Origin: Streptomyces violaceusniger Tu 4113 | GTDB lineage: Bacteria; Actinomycetota; Actinomycetes; Streptomycetales; Streptomycetaceae | Assembly (NCBI RefSeq): GCF_000147815.2 | Contig: NC_015957.1 | Coordinates: 1,488,001 to 1,552,000 of the forward strand | Reading direction: 5' to 3' | Length of the DNA: 64,000 nucleotides | Shown here: positions 20,077 through 28,866 of the stretch, one piece after another | Layout of the letters: each line of letters starts with the position of its first letter | Position numbering within the stretch: the first letter of the stretch is position 1 | Position numbers and translations under genes: made by a program | Notes under the pieces: model-generated | Told to the model about the DNA's origin: nothing | What the model saw: only the letters and a program-made list of their open reading frames with translations | Databases searched by the model: none

Positions 20077-20589
20077 GTGCGGATTCGAACGAGCACCAGT
20101 GAAGAGCTCCCCGTCCTCCAGGACATAGAGCGCGCCGCCGGACTCTGCTTCCGGGACGTCGGGATGGACGAAGTCGCCGATGACGAGCCCCTGAGCCTGG
20201 AGGAGCTGAGCCGCTACCAGCGGGCCGGACGGGCCTGGGTCGCGGTGGACGACGCCGACCGGGCGATGGCGTATCTGATCACCGACCCCGTGGACGGAAA
20301 CGTCCACATCGAGCAGATCTCGGTCCACCCCGACAGCGCCCGCCGTGGCGTGGGCCGGGCCCTGATCGACCACATCGCGGTACGGGCCGCCGACGACGGC
20401 GTCCCCGCGCTCACCCTGACCACCTTCGTCGACGTGGCCTGGAACGCCCCGTACTACGCCGCACGCTGCGGCTTCCGGACCCTGGCCGAGGCCGAGCTGA
20501 CCCCCGGCCTCCGGGAGATCCGGCGCTGCGAGGCGGGCCACGGGCTGGACCGCTGGCCACGGGTGTGCATGCGCAGGGATGTGGGGTAG
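20077..20589 (+). CDS. GNAT family N-acetyltransferase
   Basis: 170 residues. The acetyl-CoA loop is seen in EQISVHPDSARRGVGRALIDHI (RxGxG/A type), followed by TLTTFVDVAWNAPYYAARCGFR, the usual GNAT motif B. Substrate unknown; such single-domain enzymes often acetylate amines, antibiotics or protein N-termini. GTG at 20077 starts the fold at MRIRTSTSEELPVLQDIE. It is followed 135 bases later by an MFS gene on the same strand. Confidence 0.9.
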   Translation: MRIRTSTSEELPVLQDIERAAGLCFRDVGMDEVADDEPLSLEELSRYQRAGRAWVAVDDADRAMAYLITDPVDGNVHIEQISVHPDSARRGVGRALIDHIAVRAADDGVPALTLTTFVDVAWNAPYYAARCGFRTLAEAELTPGLREIRRCEAGHGLDRWPRVCMRRDVG

Positions 20590-20723
20590 CGGGGAGGCCG
20601 AGGTGGGGTGAGGCGGCAGAGGTGGCGCGGGGCGGCGAGGTGGCCGCGGCGCGGTAACGGGGCGGGGGAGGCCGACGAGGCCAGGGTGTTGTTCCCGCAG
20701 GGGCACAGCAGTTCGCTCAAGGC

Positions 20724-22010
20724 ATGTCCAATAGCACGGAACTCACCGCTCCGGCAGGCACATCCGGGTCACCTCCGGTGGTGCGCTCGCCGCTCAGGGC
20801 CTGGCTCGCCGTCGCCGCCGTCGCGGTCGGCACCTTCTCGGTGGTCACCACCGAGATGCTGCCGGTCGGCCTGCTGACATCGATCGGCTCCGCGCTCGGC
20901 GTCTCGGACGGTACGGCGGGCCTGGCCATGACCGTGCCCGGGCTGGTCGCCGCGTTCGCCGCCCCGTTGCTCACCGTCACCGTCGGCCGCTTCGACCGGC
21001 GGCTGGTGCTGTGCGGTCTGATGGGGCTGCTGGCCGTGGCCAATCTGCTGTCCGCGTTCGCGTCCGGCTTCGCCGTCCTGCTGTTCGCCCGGGTGCTGGT
21101 CGGGGTGAGCATCGGCGGGGTGTGGTCGATCGCGGGCGGGCTCGCGGTGCGGCTGGTGCCCGAGCGGTCCACGGGCCACGCCACCACGCTGATCTTCAGC
21201 GGTATCGCGGTGGCCTCGGTGCTCGGGGTGCCGACCGGGACGCTCCTCGGCGATCTGGTCCACTGGCGGGTCGCGTTCGCCGCCATCGCCGCGCTGTCGC
21301 CGGCCGTGGCCGCCGCCATGGCCGTCCCCCTGCCGCCGTTGCCCATGGCCGGGACGATTTGGCTGCGCGAGGTGCCCGGGCTGTTCCGCAACGTCCGGCT
21401 GCGGACCGGCCTCATCACCACACTGCTGCTGGTCACCGGCCACTTCGGGGCCTACACCTACGTCCGCCCGGTGCTCGAGGACGTCGCCGGGGTCGGAACG
21501 GGCCTGATCAGCATGCTGCTGCTGGCGTACGGCGTGGCGGGCATCGCCGGGAACTTCCTGGCCGGCACCACCGCCCACCGCGATCCACGCCGCACCCTCA
21601 TGGTCATCTTCACCCTGCTCGCGGCGGCCGAGCTGCTGATCCCGGTCGCCGGTGCCACGACGGCGGGGGCGGCCGTACTGCTGCTGGTGTGGGGCCTGGC
21701 GTACGGCGGGGTGTCGGTGACCTGCCAGACCTGGGCGCTGCGCGCGGCGCCGGACGCGCGGGAGGCGGCGTCGGCGCTGTTCGTCGGGGTCTTCAACGTG
21801 GCGATAGGGCTGGGCGCACTGCTCGGCGGCCGGGCGGCGGACGTGATCGCGGCCCCCAGCGTGATGTGGTTCGGGGGCGCGCTGGCGGTCCTCGCCCTGG
21901 CGAACATGGCGCTCTTCGGCAGCCGGGGGGCCGTCGCGGCGTCCGGCCGGACGGGGGCCTCCTCAGGCCATGGGGCCACGTCAAGCCAGGTGGACCAGGC
22001 GCTCAGGTGA
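20724..22010 (+). CDS. MFS exporter, 12-helix DHA1 type
   Basis: 428 residues with about 12 hydrophobic helices. The opening AWLAVAAVAVGTFSVVTTEMLPVGLL is the TE-x-x-P-x-G signature of the AraJ/YdhP and chloramphenicol-efflux branch; the loop 2-3 motif VGRFDRRLVL and the helix 5 motif SGIAVASVLGVPTG(T)LLGD match this drug/sugar exporter group. The substrate is not predictable. ATG at 20724 fits the fold. Confidence 0.93.
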   Translation: MSNSTELTAPAGTSGSPPVVRSPLRAWLAVAAVAVGTFSVVTTEMLPVGLLTSIGSALGVSDGTAGLAMTVPGLVAAFAAPLLTVTVGRFDRRLVLCGLMGLLAVANLLSAFASGFAVLLFARVLVGVSIGGVWSIAGGLAVRLVPERSTGHATTLIFSGIAVASVLGVPTGTLLGDLVHWRVAFAAIAALSPAVAAAMAVPLPPLPMAGTIWLREVPGLFRNVRLRTGLITTLLLVTGHFGAYTYVRPVLEDVAGVGTGLISMLLLAYGVAGIAGNFLAGTTAHRDPRRTLMVIFTLLAAAELLIPVAGATTAGAAVLLLVWGLAYGGVSVTCQTWALRAAPDAREAASALFVGVFNVAIGLGALLGGRAADVIAAPSVMWFGGALAVLALANMALFGSRGAVAASGRTGASSGHGATSSQVDQALR

Positions 22011-22052
22011 GACCCTGAACCCAGGGGACTCGTCTGCGCGGGAGTGGGTCCG

Positions 22053-22289
22053 ATGGCAGTGAGCATGCATGTGGTCTGGAGCAAATGCGAGCCGGGACGC
22101 GTCATCTACGAGACGCATGCGATCGAGACGGTCACCGACGGCTCGGGCGTCCACGCGACCGTCGACAGCCACACGTATGAGATCTCCGTGCGCAGCCGTG
22201 CCCAGGCGGAGTCCATCGCGGACGAGGAGGGCTACGAGCTGTACCGGAAGGGCGAGGCGTGGGAGAGCCTCCCCGAGGAGGAGGAATGA
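22053..22289 (+). CDS. small conserved hypothetical protein
   Basis: 78 residues (MAVSMHVVWSKCEPGRVIYETH ...) with alternating beta strands and an acidic end (WESLPEEEE). It has a strong coding bias and a GGGAG upstream. It resembles small actinobacterial proteins without known role. An upstream GTG at 22044 is possible. It is followed directly by a strong terminator. Confidence 0.65.
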   Translation: MAVSMHVVWSKCEPGRVIYETHAIETVTDGSGVHATVDSHTYEISVRSRAQAESIADEEGYELYRKGEAWESLPEEEE

Positions 22290-22303
22290 GCGGGAGGAAT
22301 AAG

Positions 22304-22333
22304 AAGGAGCAGCGCCCGGGGGCGCTGCTCCTT
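22304..22333 (+). terminator. intrinsic-type terminator
   Basis: AAGGAGCAGCGCC / GGCGCTGCTCCTT, a perfect 13-base stem with a 4-base loop, ending in CCCTC. It closes the small hypothetical gene. Confidence 0.85.
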
Positions 22334-22339
22334 CCCTCT

Positions 22340-22590
22340 GGACGCCGCTGACCTGACGGGCCTGCCGTCGCCTGACGGCCTGCCGTCGTCGCGTAGAGCC
22401 TTCAGCGGGGGCCCCGGAGCTTGAGACGACGGGGCCGCCGCTAGCTCCGGGGCCCGGTTGAGACGACGGGGTCGCCGCTAGCTCCGGGGCCGGGGACGGA
22501 CCGCCTCAAGTTCCGTGCGGAGGCGGGGTCGCCTCAAGCTCGGGGCCGGAGGCGGGCCGCCTCAAGCTCCGGGCCCGAGACGGGGCCGTC
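22340..22590. repeat. degenerate GC-rich repeats between convergent genes
   Basis: The motifs CTAGCTCCGGGGCC, GAGACGACGGGG and CGCCTCAAGCTCCGG recur with variation. Nothing codes here; it resembles the repeat-filled gaps at 7209 and 19731. Confidence 0.75.
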
Positions 22591-25014
22591 TCACTCCTCG
22601 CCGTGACCCAGCAGGAAGTCCACATCCCGCCGCTCGGTGCCCGCCGCGCCGCCGACCGTGATCTGGCGGGTCGCCGGGGCGTAGCCGCTGGCCACCACCG
22701 TGTAGTGATCGCCGGTGAGCGCCTCGAAGCCGAAGGACCCGTCGTCACCGGTGATGACTTGGCCGACCACGTCACCGGACGCGTCCAGCAGCGAGACCCG
22801 GGTGTCCCCGAGCGGTCGGCCGCCCCGGTCCCGTACGGTGCCGCGGACCCGGGCCGCCGGCGCCAGCTCCGCGTCCACCCGCACCGGCTCACCGACGGTG
22901 AGTTCCACCTGGGTGGCGTACGGCCGGTGTCCGGCGGCGGCCACGGTCAGCGTGTACGTCCCCGGGGCCAGCTCCGGCAGCGCGAACTCGCCCTTCTCGT
23001 CGGCGGTCGCGGACGCCGCCACGTCGCCCTCGGGCCCGGTGGCCGTGGCGGTCGCACCGGCCAGCGGCTCCCCGCCGACGGCCCGTACGGACCCGGTCAG
23101 CCCGCCCCCGCCGGACAGCCGCAGATCGCAGACCACCGGCAGGTCCGTCACCAGCAGCGTGGCGGCCTGCGGTTGGTACCCGGTGGCCGAGCCGATGAGG
23201 ACGACGCTCGCGGTGTCCGGGGCGGGCACGCGGTACCGGCCGTCGCGGCCGGTGACCGTACGGCCGAGCTGACGGCCGCCGGTGTCGATGAGGGTGATGG
23301 CGGCGTCGGCGAGCGGGGTGTCGCCGGGGCCGAGGACCCGGCCGTGGATGACGCTGCCGGTGAGGGCGGGCATGTCCTCCGCCCCGTACTCGGCGTAGGC
23401 GACACCCCCGACCTCTGCCGCGGTCTCTGTCGCGGCCGAGGTGGCGACGGCGGCCGGGGCGCCCACGAGCGCGGGGGCGGCCACGGGTGCGGAGTCGGCT
23501 ATCGGGGCGGAGTCCGCCGCGGTCGCGGTCGCGGGGGCCGAGGTGGCCACGGGAGCCGAGCCCGCCAGCCCGGCGCGCCGCCGCGCGGGCAGGAACAGGG
23601 CGATCAGCAGTCCGCCGACCGAGGCCGCGCACGCCACCAGGAACGACGTCTGGAACCCGTCCTTGCTCGGCAGCGCCACCCCGCCGAAATCGGTCGTCTG
23701 GTGCGCCAGGATCACGCCCACCACCGCGCTGGAGGTGGACATGCCGATGGACCGCATGAGGGTGTTGAGCCCGTTCGCCGCCCCCGTCTCGGCGGCCGGA
23801 ACGGCGCTGACGATGAGCGTGGGCATGGCCGAGTACGCGATGCCGATGCCGACGCCGAGCGCGGTGGACAGCACCACGATCTGCCAGATGTAGTCCATCA
23901 TCATCAGGCCCGCGCCGTACGTCGCGCCGATCACGATCAGCCCGAGGACCAGCGAGACCTTCGGCCCCTTCGCGGCGTTGATCCGCGCGGACAGCGGCGA
24001 GACCAGCATCATCGCCACGCCCATGGGGGCGAAGTAGAGCCCCGCCATGACCATCGACTGGCCCAGGCCGTAACCGGTGGCCTTCGGGAGCTGCAGCAAC
24101 TGCGGAAGGATCAGCGACATCGCGTAGAACGAGAAGCCGACCATGATCGAGGTGAGGTTGGTCAGCAGCACCTGACGCCGAGCCGTGGTCCGCAGATCGA
24201 CCAGCGGCTCGGCGGTGCGCAGCTCGAAGACGCCCCACAGGAGCAGGATCACCACGGCCGCGCCGAACAGCCCGAGACTGGTGCCGCTCGTCCAGCCCCA
24301 GTCACCGCCCTTGGTGATGGGCAGCAGCAGACAGACGAGTCCGGCCGTCAGCCCGAGCGCGCCGATGACGTCGAAGCGGCTGGGGGTGCGGACGGCGGAC
24401 TCCGGGATGACGGCGAGTACCAGGGCGATCGATATCACGCCCAGGCCGGCGGCCCCGTAGAACAGCACATGCCAGCTCGTGTGCTGCGCCACGAACGCGG
24501 CGGCGGGCATCCCCAGCGCGCCGCCGATGCCCAGCGACGAGCTCATCAGAGCCATCGCCGAGCCCAGCTTCTGCGGCGGCAGCTCGTCGCGCATGATGCT
24601 GATGCCGAGCGGGATGGCCCCCATGGCCCCGCCCTGGATGGCCCGGCCGATCACCATCACCACCAGGTCGGAGGTGACGGCGCAGGTCAGCGAGCCGATG
24701 ACCATCAGCGCCAACGCGACCATCAGCATCCGGCGCTTGCCGAACATGTCCCCGAGCCGGCCCATGACCGGGGTGGAGACGGCGCCGGCGAGCAGGGTGG
24801 CGGTGACCACCCAGGACGCGTTGGAACTGGTGGTATGCAGTAGCTGGGGCAGCTCGGTGACCAGCGGAACGACCAGCGTCTGCATGACGGACACGGCGAT
24901 ACCGCAGAACGCGAGCACCGCCACGAAGCCACCGCCGACCTCCCGCGGGAGCGGCGTGCCGGAGGGCGCGGCGCTCAGAGGTTCCGCGAGGCGAGGTGGG
25001 GCTGACTGGGGCAT
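22591..25014 (-). CDS. 14-helix MFS exporter fused to three carboxypeptidase-regulatory-like domains
   Basis: 807 residues. Residues 1 to about 470 are a DHA2-type drug exporter with 14 helices; the loop GRLGDMFGKRRML (motif A) and LGIGGALGMPAAA (motif C of antiporters) are clear. A long Ala/Pro/Ser linker leads to three successive Ig-like carboxypeptidase-regulatory domains at about 560-640, 645-720 and 725-795, each ending near TGDDGSF/TADEKGEF/TGRDGRY. Such domains are usually extracellular or on secreted proteins, so their place on an exporter's C-terminus is unusual. A divergent MarR gene probably controls it. Confidence 0.93.
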   Translation of the reverse strand: MPQSAPPRLAEPLSAAPSGTPLPREVGGGFVAVLAFCGIAVSVMQTLVVPLVTELPQLLHTTSSNASWVVTATLLAGAVSTPVMGRLGDMFGKRRMLMVALALMVIGSLTCAVTSDLVVMVIGRAIQGGAMGAIPLGISIMRDELPPQKLGSAMALMSSSLGIGGALGMPAAAFVAQHTSWHVLFYGAAGLGVISIALVLAVIPESAVRTPSRFDVIGALGLTAGLVCLLLPITKGGDWGWTSGTSLGLFGAAVVILLLWGVFELRTAEPLVDLRTTARRQVLLTNLTSIMVGFSFYAMSLILPQLLQLPKATGYGLGQSMVMAGLYFAPMGVAMMLVSPLSARINAAKGPKVSLVLGLIVIGATYGAGLMMMDYIWQIVVLSTALGVGIGIAYSAMPTLIVSAVPAAETGAANGLNTLMRSIGMSTSSAVVGVILAHQTTDFGGVALPSKDGFQTSFLVACAASVGGLLIALFLPARRRAGLAGSAPVATSAPATATAADSAPIADSAPVAAPALVGAPAAVATSAATETAAEVGGVAYAEYGAEDMPALTGSVIHGRVLGPGDTPLADAAITLIDTGGRQLGRTVTGRDGRYRVPAPDTASVVLIGSATGYQPQAATLLVTDLPVVCDLRLSGGGGLTGSVRAVGGEPLAGATATATGPEGDVAASATADEKGEFALPELAPGTYTLTVAAAGHRPYATQVELTVGEPVRVDAELAPAARVRGTVRDRGGRPLGDTRVSLLDASGDVVGQVITGDDGSFGFEALTGDHYTVVASGYAPATRQITVGGAAGTERRDVDFLLGHGEE

Positions 25015-25072
25015 GCGAATGCCGCCTCCAAAGAGATTTCGAGAGATGTGCGATAAGTGGAACGATGAGAGA

Positions 25073-25105
25073 TGTGCATCCTACACATGGCGTGTATCGT
25101 GCACA
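25073..25105. promoter_or_regulatory. nested palindromic operator between MFS and MarR genes
   Basis: TGTGCA-N3-TACAC-N5-GTGTA-N3-TGCACA: two perfectly symmetric inverted repeats one inside the other, 33 bases in all. GAGAGATGTGC also occurs twice just to the left (25051 and 25069). It lies between the divergent exporter and MarR starts, the place expected of a MarR operator. Confidence 0.78.
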
Positions 25106-25142
25106 CTTCCATTGAGGGGCGCGGGGGAGACGAGGAGGAATC

Positions 25143-25721
25143 GTGCTGGATCGGCGGCTGGAGCGGCTGGAGCGCGAGCTCATGCTGGTGGCCAGGTGTT
25201 CTGTCCTGACACCCCGCGAACGGAAGTGCCAGGCGACGGAGGCCCACGAGGCGGAGCCCCGGAAGCCCAGCACGAAAGCGGACACCGGCAAGGAAGCCCA
25301 CACAGCTCCCCCAGCCAACCTCGGCGCCGAATCCTGCACCCCCACCCGCCTGGACCGCTCCGGCTATCTGCTCCTCTCCCGCCTCGACGTGGAGGGCGCG
25401 ATGTCCATCGGCCAGTTGGCCGACGCGTTCCAGCTCGACGTCTCGACCGTCAACCGGCAGACCGGCGCCCTGCTCCGGGCCGGTCTCGTAGAACGCATCG
25501 CGGACCCCGACGGCGGCCTGGCCCGCAAGCTCCGCATCACCCCGCAGGGCGCCGACCGCATGGCGGCGGAACGGACGTGCCGGCAGACCGACCTGTCCCG
25601 GCTGCTGGAGTCGTGGCCCTCCGAGGATGTGGCCCGCCTCGAGGACGTCCTCACCCGCTTCAACCGCGAGGTGGAGCGCCAGGATGGCCGGGCCTGGCCC
25701 CGCGAGACGGGCGAGGCGTAA
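25143..25721 (+). CDS. MarR family regulator with internal insertion
   Basis: 192 residues. The start MLDRRLERLERELMLVARC is normal for MarR helix 1, and the winged helix follows from about residue 61 (LDRSGYLLLSRLDVEGAMSIGQLADAFQLDVSTVNRQTGALLRAGLVER). Between them lie about 42 Lys/Ala/Glu/Pro-rich residues (19-60) absent from ordinary MarR proteins. It may be an insertion or an intact low-complexity loop. GTG at 25143 follows GAGGAGGAA. It is divergent from the exporter, with a nested palindrome between. Confidence 0.88.
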   Translation: MLDRRLERLERELMLVARCSVLTPRERKCQATEAHEAEPRKPSTKADTGKEAHTAPPANLGAESCTPTRLDRSGYLLLSRLDVEGAMSIGQLADAFQLDVSTVNRQTGALLRAGLVERIADPDGGLARKLRITPQGADRMAAERTCRQTDLSRLLESWPSEDVARLEDVLTRFNREVERQDGRAWPRETGEA

Positions 25722-25809
25722 CGCCTCCGGAATGACGCGCGCCTCTGGAATGACGGCGGCGCCGAGGACGTTCCCGTAGACAAGACCATACCGAGGAGGC
25801 CAGGAAGAG

Positions 25810-26205
25810 ATGCCCACCCCCGCTTCCCACCCGCAGACCACCGGCACCGGCGGACACCGCGTGGACGTGGAGCACGGCTCCCAGCACGTCACGGTGACGA
25901 TCGACGGCCGCGTCGTCGCGGAGTCGAGCCGCCCCCTGCTCGTCCACGAGACCGGTCTCCCGGTCCGCTACTACCTCCCCCCGGAGGACGTGGACCTGAC
26001 CCTCTTCCAGCCGACCGACTCCCACACCACCTGCCCCTTCAAGGGCGAGGCCGCGTACTGGACCTACCGCGGCGCGGCAGGCGACGAGGCGGAGCCCCGG
26101 CCGGACGTGGTGTGGGCGTACCCGCAGCCGATCGAGAAGGTGGCGGAGATCAAGGACCATCTGTCGTTCTACGACGCGGTAGCGAAGATCGACGTCTCAA
26201 AGTAA
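25810..26205 (+). CDS. DUF427 protein
   Basis: 131 residues of the small beta-rich DUF427 (NTP-transferase-like) family: VTVTIDGRVVAESSRPLLVHETGLPVRYYLPPEDV and TTCPFKGEAAYW are its typical blocks. Role unknown; the family is common in actinomycetes. AGGAAGAG precedes the ATG by a few bases. Confidence 0.92.
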   Translation: MPTPASHPQTTGTGGHRVDVEHGSQHVTVTIDGRVVAESSRPLLVHETGLPVRYYLPPEDVDLTLFQPTDSHTTCPFKGEAAYWTYRGAAGDEAEPRPDVVWAYPQPIEKVAEIKDHLSFYDAVAKIDVSK

Positions 26206-26290
26206 GAGAACACCCGGCAGGGCGGCACCCCACCCTGACATCACCCCATCAGGGGCCTTCCGGGAACTCCCCGGGGGGAACCCCTGACGC

Positions 26291-26773
26291 GTGCACATCC
26301 ACGCGTACTCGTGGCTGGGCGAGAAGGAGCTCTTCGACCGGGAGTCCCTCCGCCGCCCACCCAACCGCCCCCGCCCGCCCACCACGGCGGCGGACGAGGA
26401 GTACCACCGCGAGGACCAGGAGCGCTACCGCACGCTCCTGGAAACCTTCCGCCACTCGGAGCTCCCCCCACTGGAAACGTCCCTCTGGCTCCTGAAGTCC
26501 CCCACCCTCGTCCGCGCCACCTTCGAGGAGCCCAAGGACGCGGCGGCCTGGCTGGGCCGCGAACTGACCGAACACGCCCCCGGCTTCCTCTCCCACCAGG
26601 AAGCCGACACCGCCCGCCTGGCCCGCCTGGTCACCACGGCCGCCGACCGCCTGACCCACGGCACGGACGTCTCCTTCGGCTTCTACCTGGGCCGCACCTC
26701 ATTCCTCTCCCTGGCCCTGGTCACCTGCACCCCCAACCACTGGGCCCCGGACCTGCCCTGCCCCCTCATCTGA
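26291..26773 (+). CDS. conserved hypothetical protein
   Basis: 160 residues, starting MHIHAYSWLGEKELFDRESLRRPP, with a charged N-terminus, a helical middle (RTLLETFRHSELPPLETSLWLL) and a hydrophobic end (FGFYLGRTSFLSLALVTC). No recognised domain, signal or clear membrane helix. GTG at 26291 follows GGGGGGAA. It lies 85 bases after the DUF427 gene on the same strand and before a terminator. Confidence 0.7.
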   Translation: MHIHAYSWLGEKELFDRESLRRPPNRPRPPTTAADEEYHREDQERYRTLLETFRHSELPPLETSLWLLKSPTLVRATFEEPKDAAAWLGRELTEHAPGFLSHQEADTARLARLVTTAADRLTHGTDVSFGFYLGRTSFLSLALVTCTPNHWAPDLPCPLI

Positions 26774-26802
26774 CCCCGCCGGACAGGGCGCATCCGGCGG
26801 GG
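26774..26802. terminator. hairpin between convergent genes
   Basis: CCCCGCCGGA paired with TCCGGCGGGG, a perfect 10-base stem, separates the hypothetical gene from the LPMO gene and may serve both directions. Confidence 0.8.
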
Positions 26803-26838
26803 TCGTGGCGCGGGTGCCTGAGCCGCTGGGGGCGCCGC

Positions 26839-27507
26839 TCAGCCGAAGTTCACGTCACTGCACAGGAAGTACGTCTGGTCCATGTGCGACGCCTGCCAGA
26901 TCGTGTAGACGACGTGGCGACCGGTGTAGCCGGAGGTGCTGACGTCGATCGCGTAGTTCTGGCTGGGGGCGTACTTGCCGGTCGTGGTGACCAGTTGCAG
27001 GTCACTCCACTTGAGCGGCTGGGTGGTGGGGTCGTACCCCTCACGGGACACATACACCTTGAAGTAGTCCGCACCGTGGCTGGCCTGGTCGTACAGCTTG
27101 ACGGTGAACTTGCCGCCGATGTTCGTCGTCTGCCAGGCGCCCGGTGTGTCCAGCGAGTTGTAGCGGCCGCCCTCGGTGTGGCCACCGCTGCACAACTGCC
27201 CGTCCGGGATCACCGCCGGGAAGTTACCGGCGGAGCCGTTGCGGTACAGCCCGTTCCAGTTCCACATGGCGTTCGGGTTGTCCTGCCATGCCTGCCAGCA
27301 CATGGGGTCCAACTTCGCCATCTCAGGGTTCTGGAAGTCGTCTCCCCAGCGCAGCCAGCACCCGTAGTTGCGGGAGGCTGGGTCGACGACCGATCCATGG
27401 GCGTTCGCGGTGGTGGACCACGGGATCAGGCACAACAGCGCCGCGGCCGGCAGACCAAGGGCGCGAGACGCCCAACGTAAGGAATTGCCGCGTTCATGAC
27501 AAATCAT
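26839..27507 (-). CDS. secreted AA10 lytic polysaccharide monooxygenase (chitin/cellulose-active)
   Basis: 222 residues with a signal peptide ending at ANA and the mature chain beginning HGSVVDPASRNYGCW, so the N-terminal His of the copper brace is present. The second copper His is in NSLDTPGAWQTTNIGG/HTEGGRY context and the Phe/Tyr-rich C-terminus ends YFLCSDVNFG. It is a single-domain AA10 enzyme with no extra binding module. It should oxidatively cut chitin or cellulose outside the cell. ATG at 27507 has GGAGGAA upstream; ATG at 27525 would overlap that site. Confidence 0.93.
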   Translation of the reverse strand: MICHERGNSLRWASRALGLPAAALLCLIPWSTTANAHGSVVDPASRNYGCWLRWGDDFQNPEMAKLDPMCWQAWQDNPNAMWNWNGLYRNGSAGNFPAVIPDGQLCSGGHTEGGRYNSLDTPGAWQTTNIGGKFTVKLYDQASHGADYFKVYVSREGYDPTTQPLKWSDLQLVTTTGKYAPSQNYAIDVSTSGYTGRHVVYTIWQASHMDQTYFLCSDVNFG

Positions 27508-27721
27508 TTCGCGATCTTCCTCCATCGTCCTTGGGGGTGTCGGGATATGATGGGAGCGCTCCCAAGTTGGCTGCTTCCCGAACGACGAGACCTCGAAACC
27601 TGGAGCCGAGGCGGCAACAACCCATCCGAAGCGCCCGACTGACCCCGAACAGCCCAAAACCCAAGGCTGGTTGACCTCCCCGACGGTGCCGCCCGCCCCG
27701 ACCCGGGGTAGTCGGCAGGGC

Positions 27722-28090
27722 ATGGGCGAGATTCTGGTCGGCACCTGTTCATGGACGGACCGCGCGCTGGTTGTCCAGCGGTTGGTACCCGCCGGGGCTG
27801 CGCGACGCGGAGGGGAGACTGCGGCACTACGCTGCCCAGTTCCCGGTGGTGGAGGTCGACGCCACGTACTACTCCCTGCCCAGCGCCCGTAACAGCGGCC
27901 TATGGACCGAGCGCACTCCGGACGGATTCCGCTTCGACGTCAAGGCGTTCTCCCTGCTCACCGGGCACCCGACAACCCCGAACGCCCTGCCCGCCGATTT
28001 CCGCCCAGCACTGGCCGGACGAAGGGACCACCGGCCGCGGCCCGCAGACGTCGATCCCGGACTGCTCGACGAGGTGTGGCAGCCGTCACG
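27722..28090 (+). pseudogene. DUF72 gene, frameshifted and truncated
   Basis: The opening MGEILVGTCSWTDRAL is the DUF72 start, but the frame then shifts near 27770 and continues in another frame with SSGWYPPGLRDAEGRLRHYAAQFPVVEVDATYYSLPSARNSGLW. The conserved fold ends after LLDEVWQ (about 28080), where unrelated sequence begins. Full DUF72 proteins are about 250-280 residues; only 110 remain. It is a remnant at the left edge of the accessory region. Confidence 0.82.
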
Positions 28091-28405
28091 GACACCTGAT
28101 GGCGTCAAACCGCTCCGGGCTTCGGCCCATCCATACCCGTCGGGAACCAACGGCGCGACCTGCTCTGCACTTCCGTGCCGTGGTCCGCCCGACGGGCTGG
28201 ATGGCTGGGAACATGCGCCGCCCGGATGGGCGATGACAGACCGCCTGGGGAAGCCGGGCGGTCTGCGGTCGGCCGGCTCCGGCTTCCGGACTCTCGGTGC
28301 GGCGGTGGCGGAGGGGCGAGGACCGCTGTTGCGGCGAGGTCCGGGGTGTTGCCAGGGCCTCGACGCCCTCGGCGACGAATCGGCAGGCCGTAAAAGGCTC
28401 GGTGC
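28091..28405. other. non-coding stretch after the DUF72 remnant
   Basis: No gene is supported. A hairpin CAGACCGCC / GGCGGTCTG at 28237-28265 could act as a terminator. The sequence has lower third-position bias than its neighbours and looks like decayed DNA. Confidence 0.5.
28237..28265. terminator. candidate hairpin terminator
   Basis: Perfect 9-base arms CAGACCGCC and GGCGGTCTG around 11 bases, inside the gap between the DUF72 remnant and the MerR gene; no run of T follows. Confidence 0.5.
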
Positions 28406-28771
28406 TCAGCCGGCCCGGTCAGCCACCCGGAAGGGACATCCGGTGCCGACGCGCTCTTCGAGATCGGCCCGCAGAACGGCAAGCTCGGCCATACGCGTGT
28501 CGATGACCCGGATCTTCTCCTCCAACAGCGCAGACAACGCCTCAGCGGCATCCGGCGCGTCGCTCAATTTCTCCCCGTGCTGTGCGATCTCGGCCAGCGA
28601 GAAGCCGAGCGTTTGTGCGGTGCGGACGTAATGCAGCCAAGTCACTGTCTCCGCCGGGAAGTCGCGATAACCATTCGCCAGCCGCTGACCTGCGACGAGG
28701 CCGATCTTCTCGTAGAAACGAATGGTGTCCTTGGTCATACCCGCGTGCGTGGCCAGCTCTCCGATACGCAT
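28406..28771 (-). CDS. MerR family regulator
   Basis: 121 residues. The MerR winged helix is complete (MRIGELATHAGMTKDTIRFYEKIGLV, ANGYRDFPAETVTWLHYVRTAQTLGFSLAEI), followed by the dimerisation helix and a short end with one Cys (GTGCPFRVADRAG). One Cys in this tail could be a sensor, but the metal-binding pair of CueR or the Cys cluster of SoxR is not present, so the signal is open. ATG at 28771 starts the fold. It faces a small membrane gene with a MerR-type promoter between. Confidence 0.9.
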   Translation of the reverse strand: MRIGELATHAGMTKDTIRFYEKIGLVAGQRLANGYRDFPAETVTWLHYVRTAQTLGFSLAEIAQHGEKLSDAPDAAEALSALLEEKIRVIDTRMAELAVLRADLEERVGTGCPFRVADRAG

Positions 28772-28794
28772 GGCTCTCCCCCCGAACCGCGGAC

Positions 28795-28825
28795 TTGACC
28801 TTGGAGAGTACTCCACTGTTTACGG
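28795..28825 (+). promoter_or_regulatory. MerR-type promoter with over-long spacer
   Basis: TTGACC (28795-28800) is followed by 19 bases centred on the palindrome GGAG-AGTA-CTCC and then a weak -10 (TTACGG, 28820). A 19-base spacer with a palindrome in it is the signature of promoters that MerR proteins untwist to activate. Confidence 0.72.
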
Positions 28826-28866
28826 TGAGGCGTCGCTGCCGTGAGACCAGCAGGAGCCTTGTCGTG

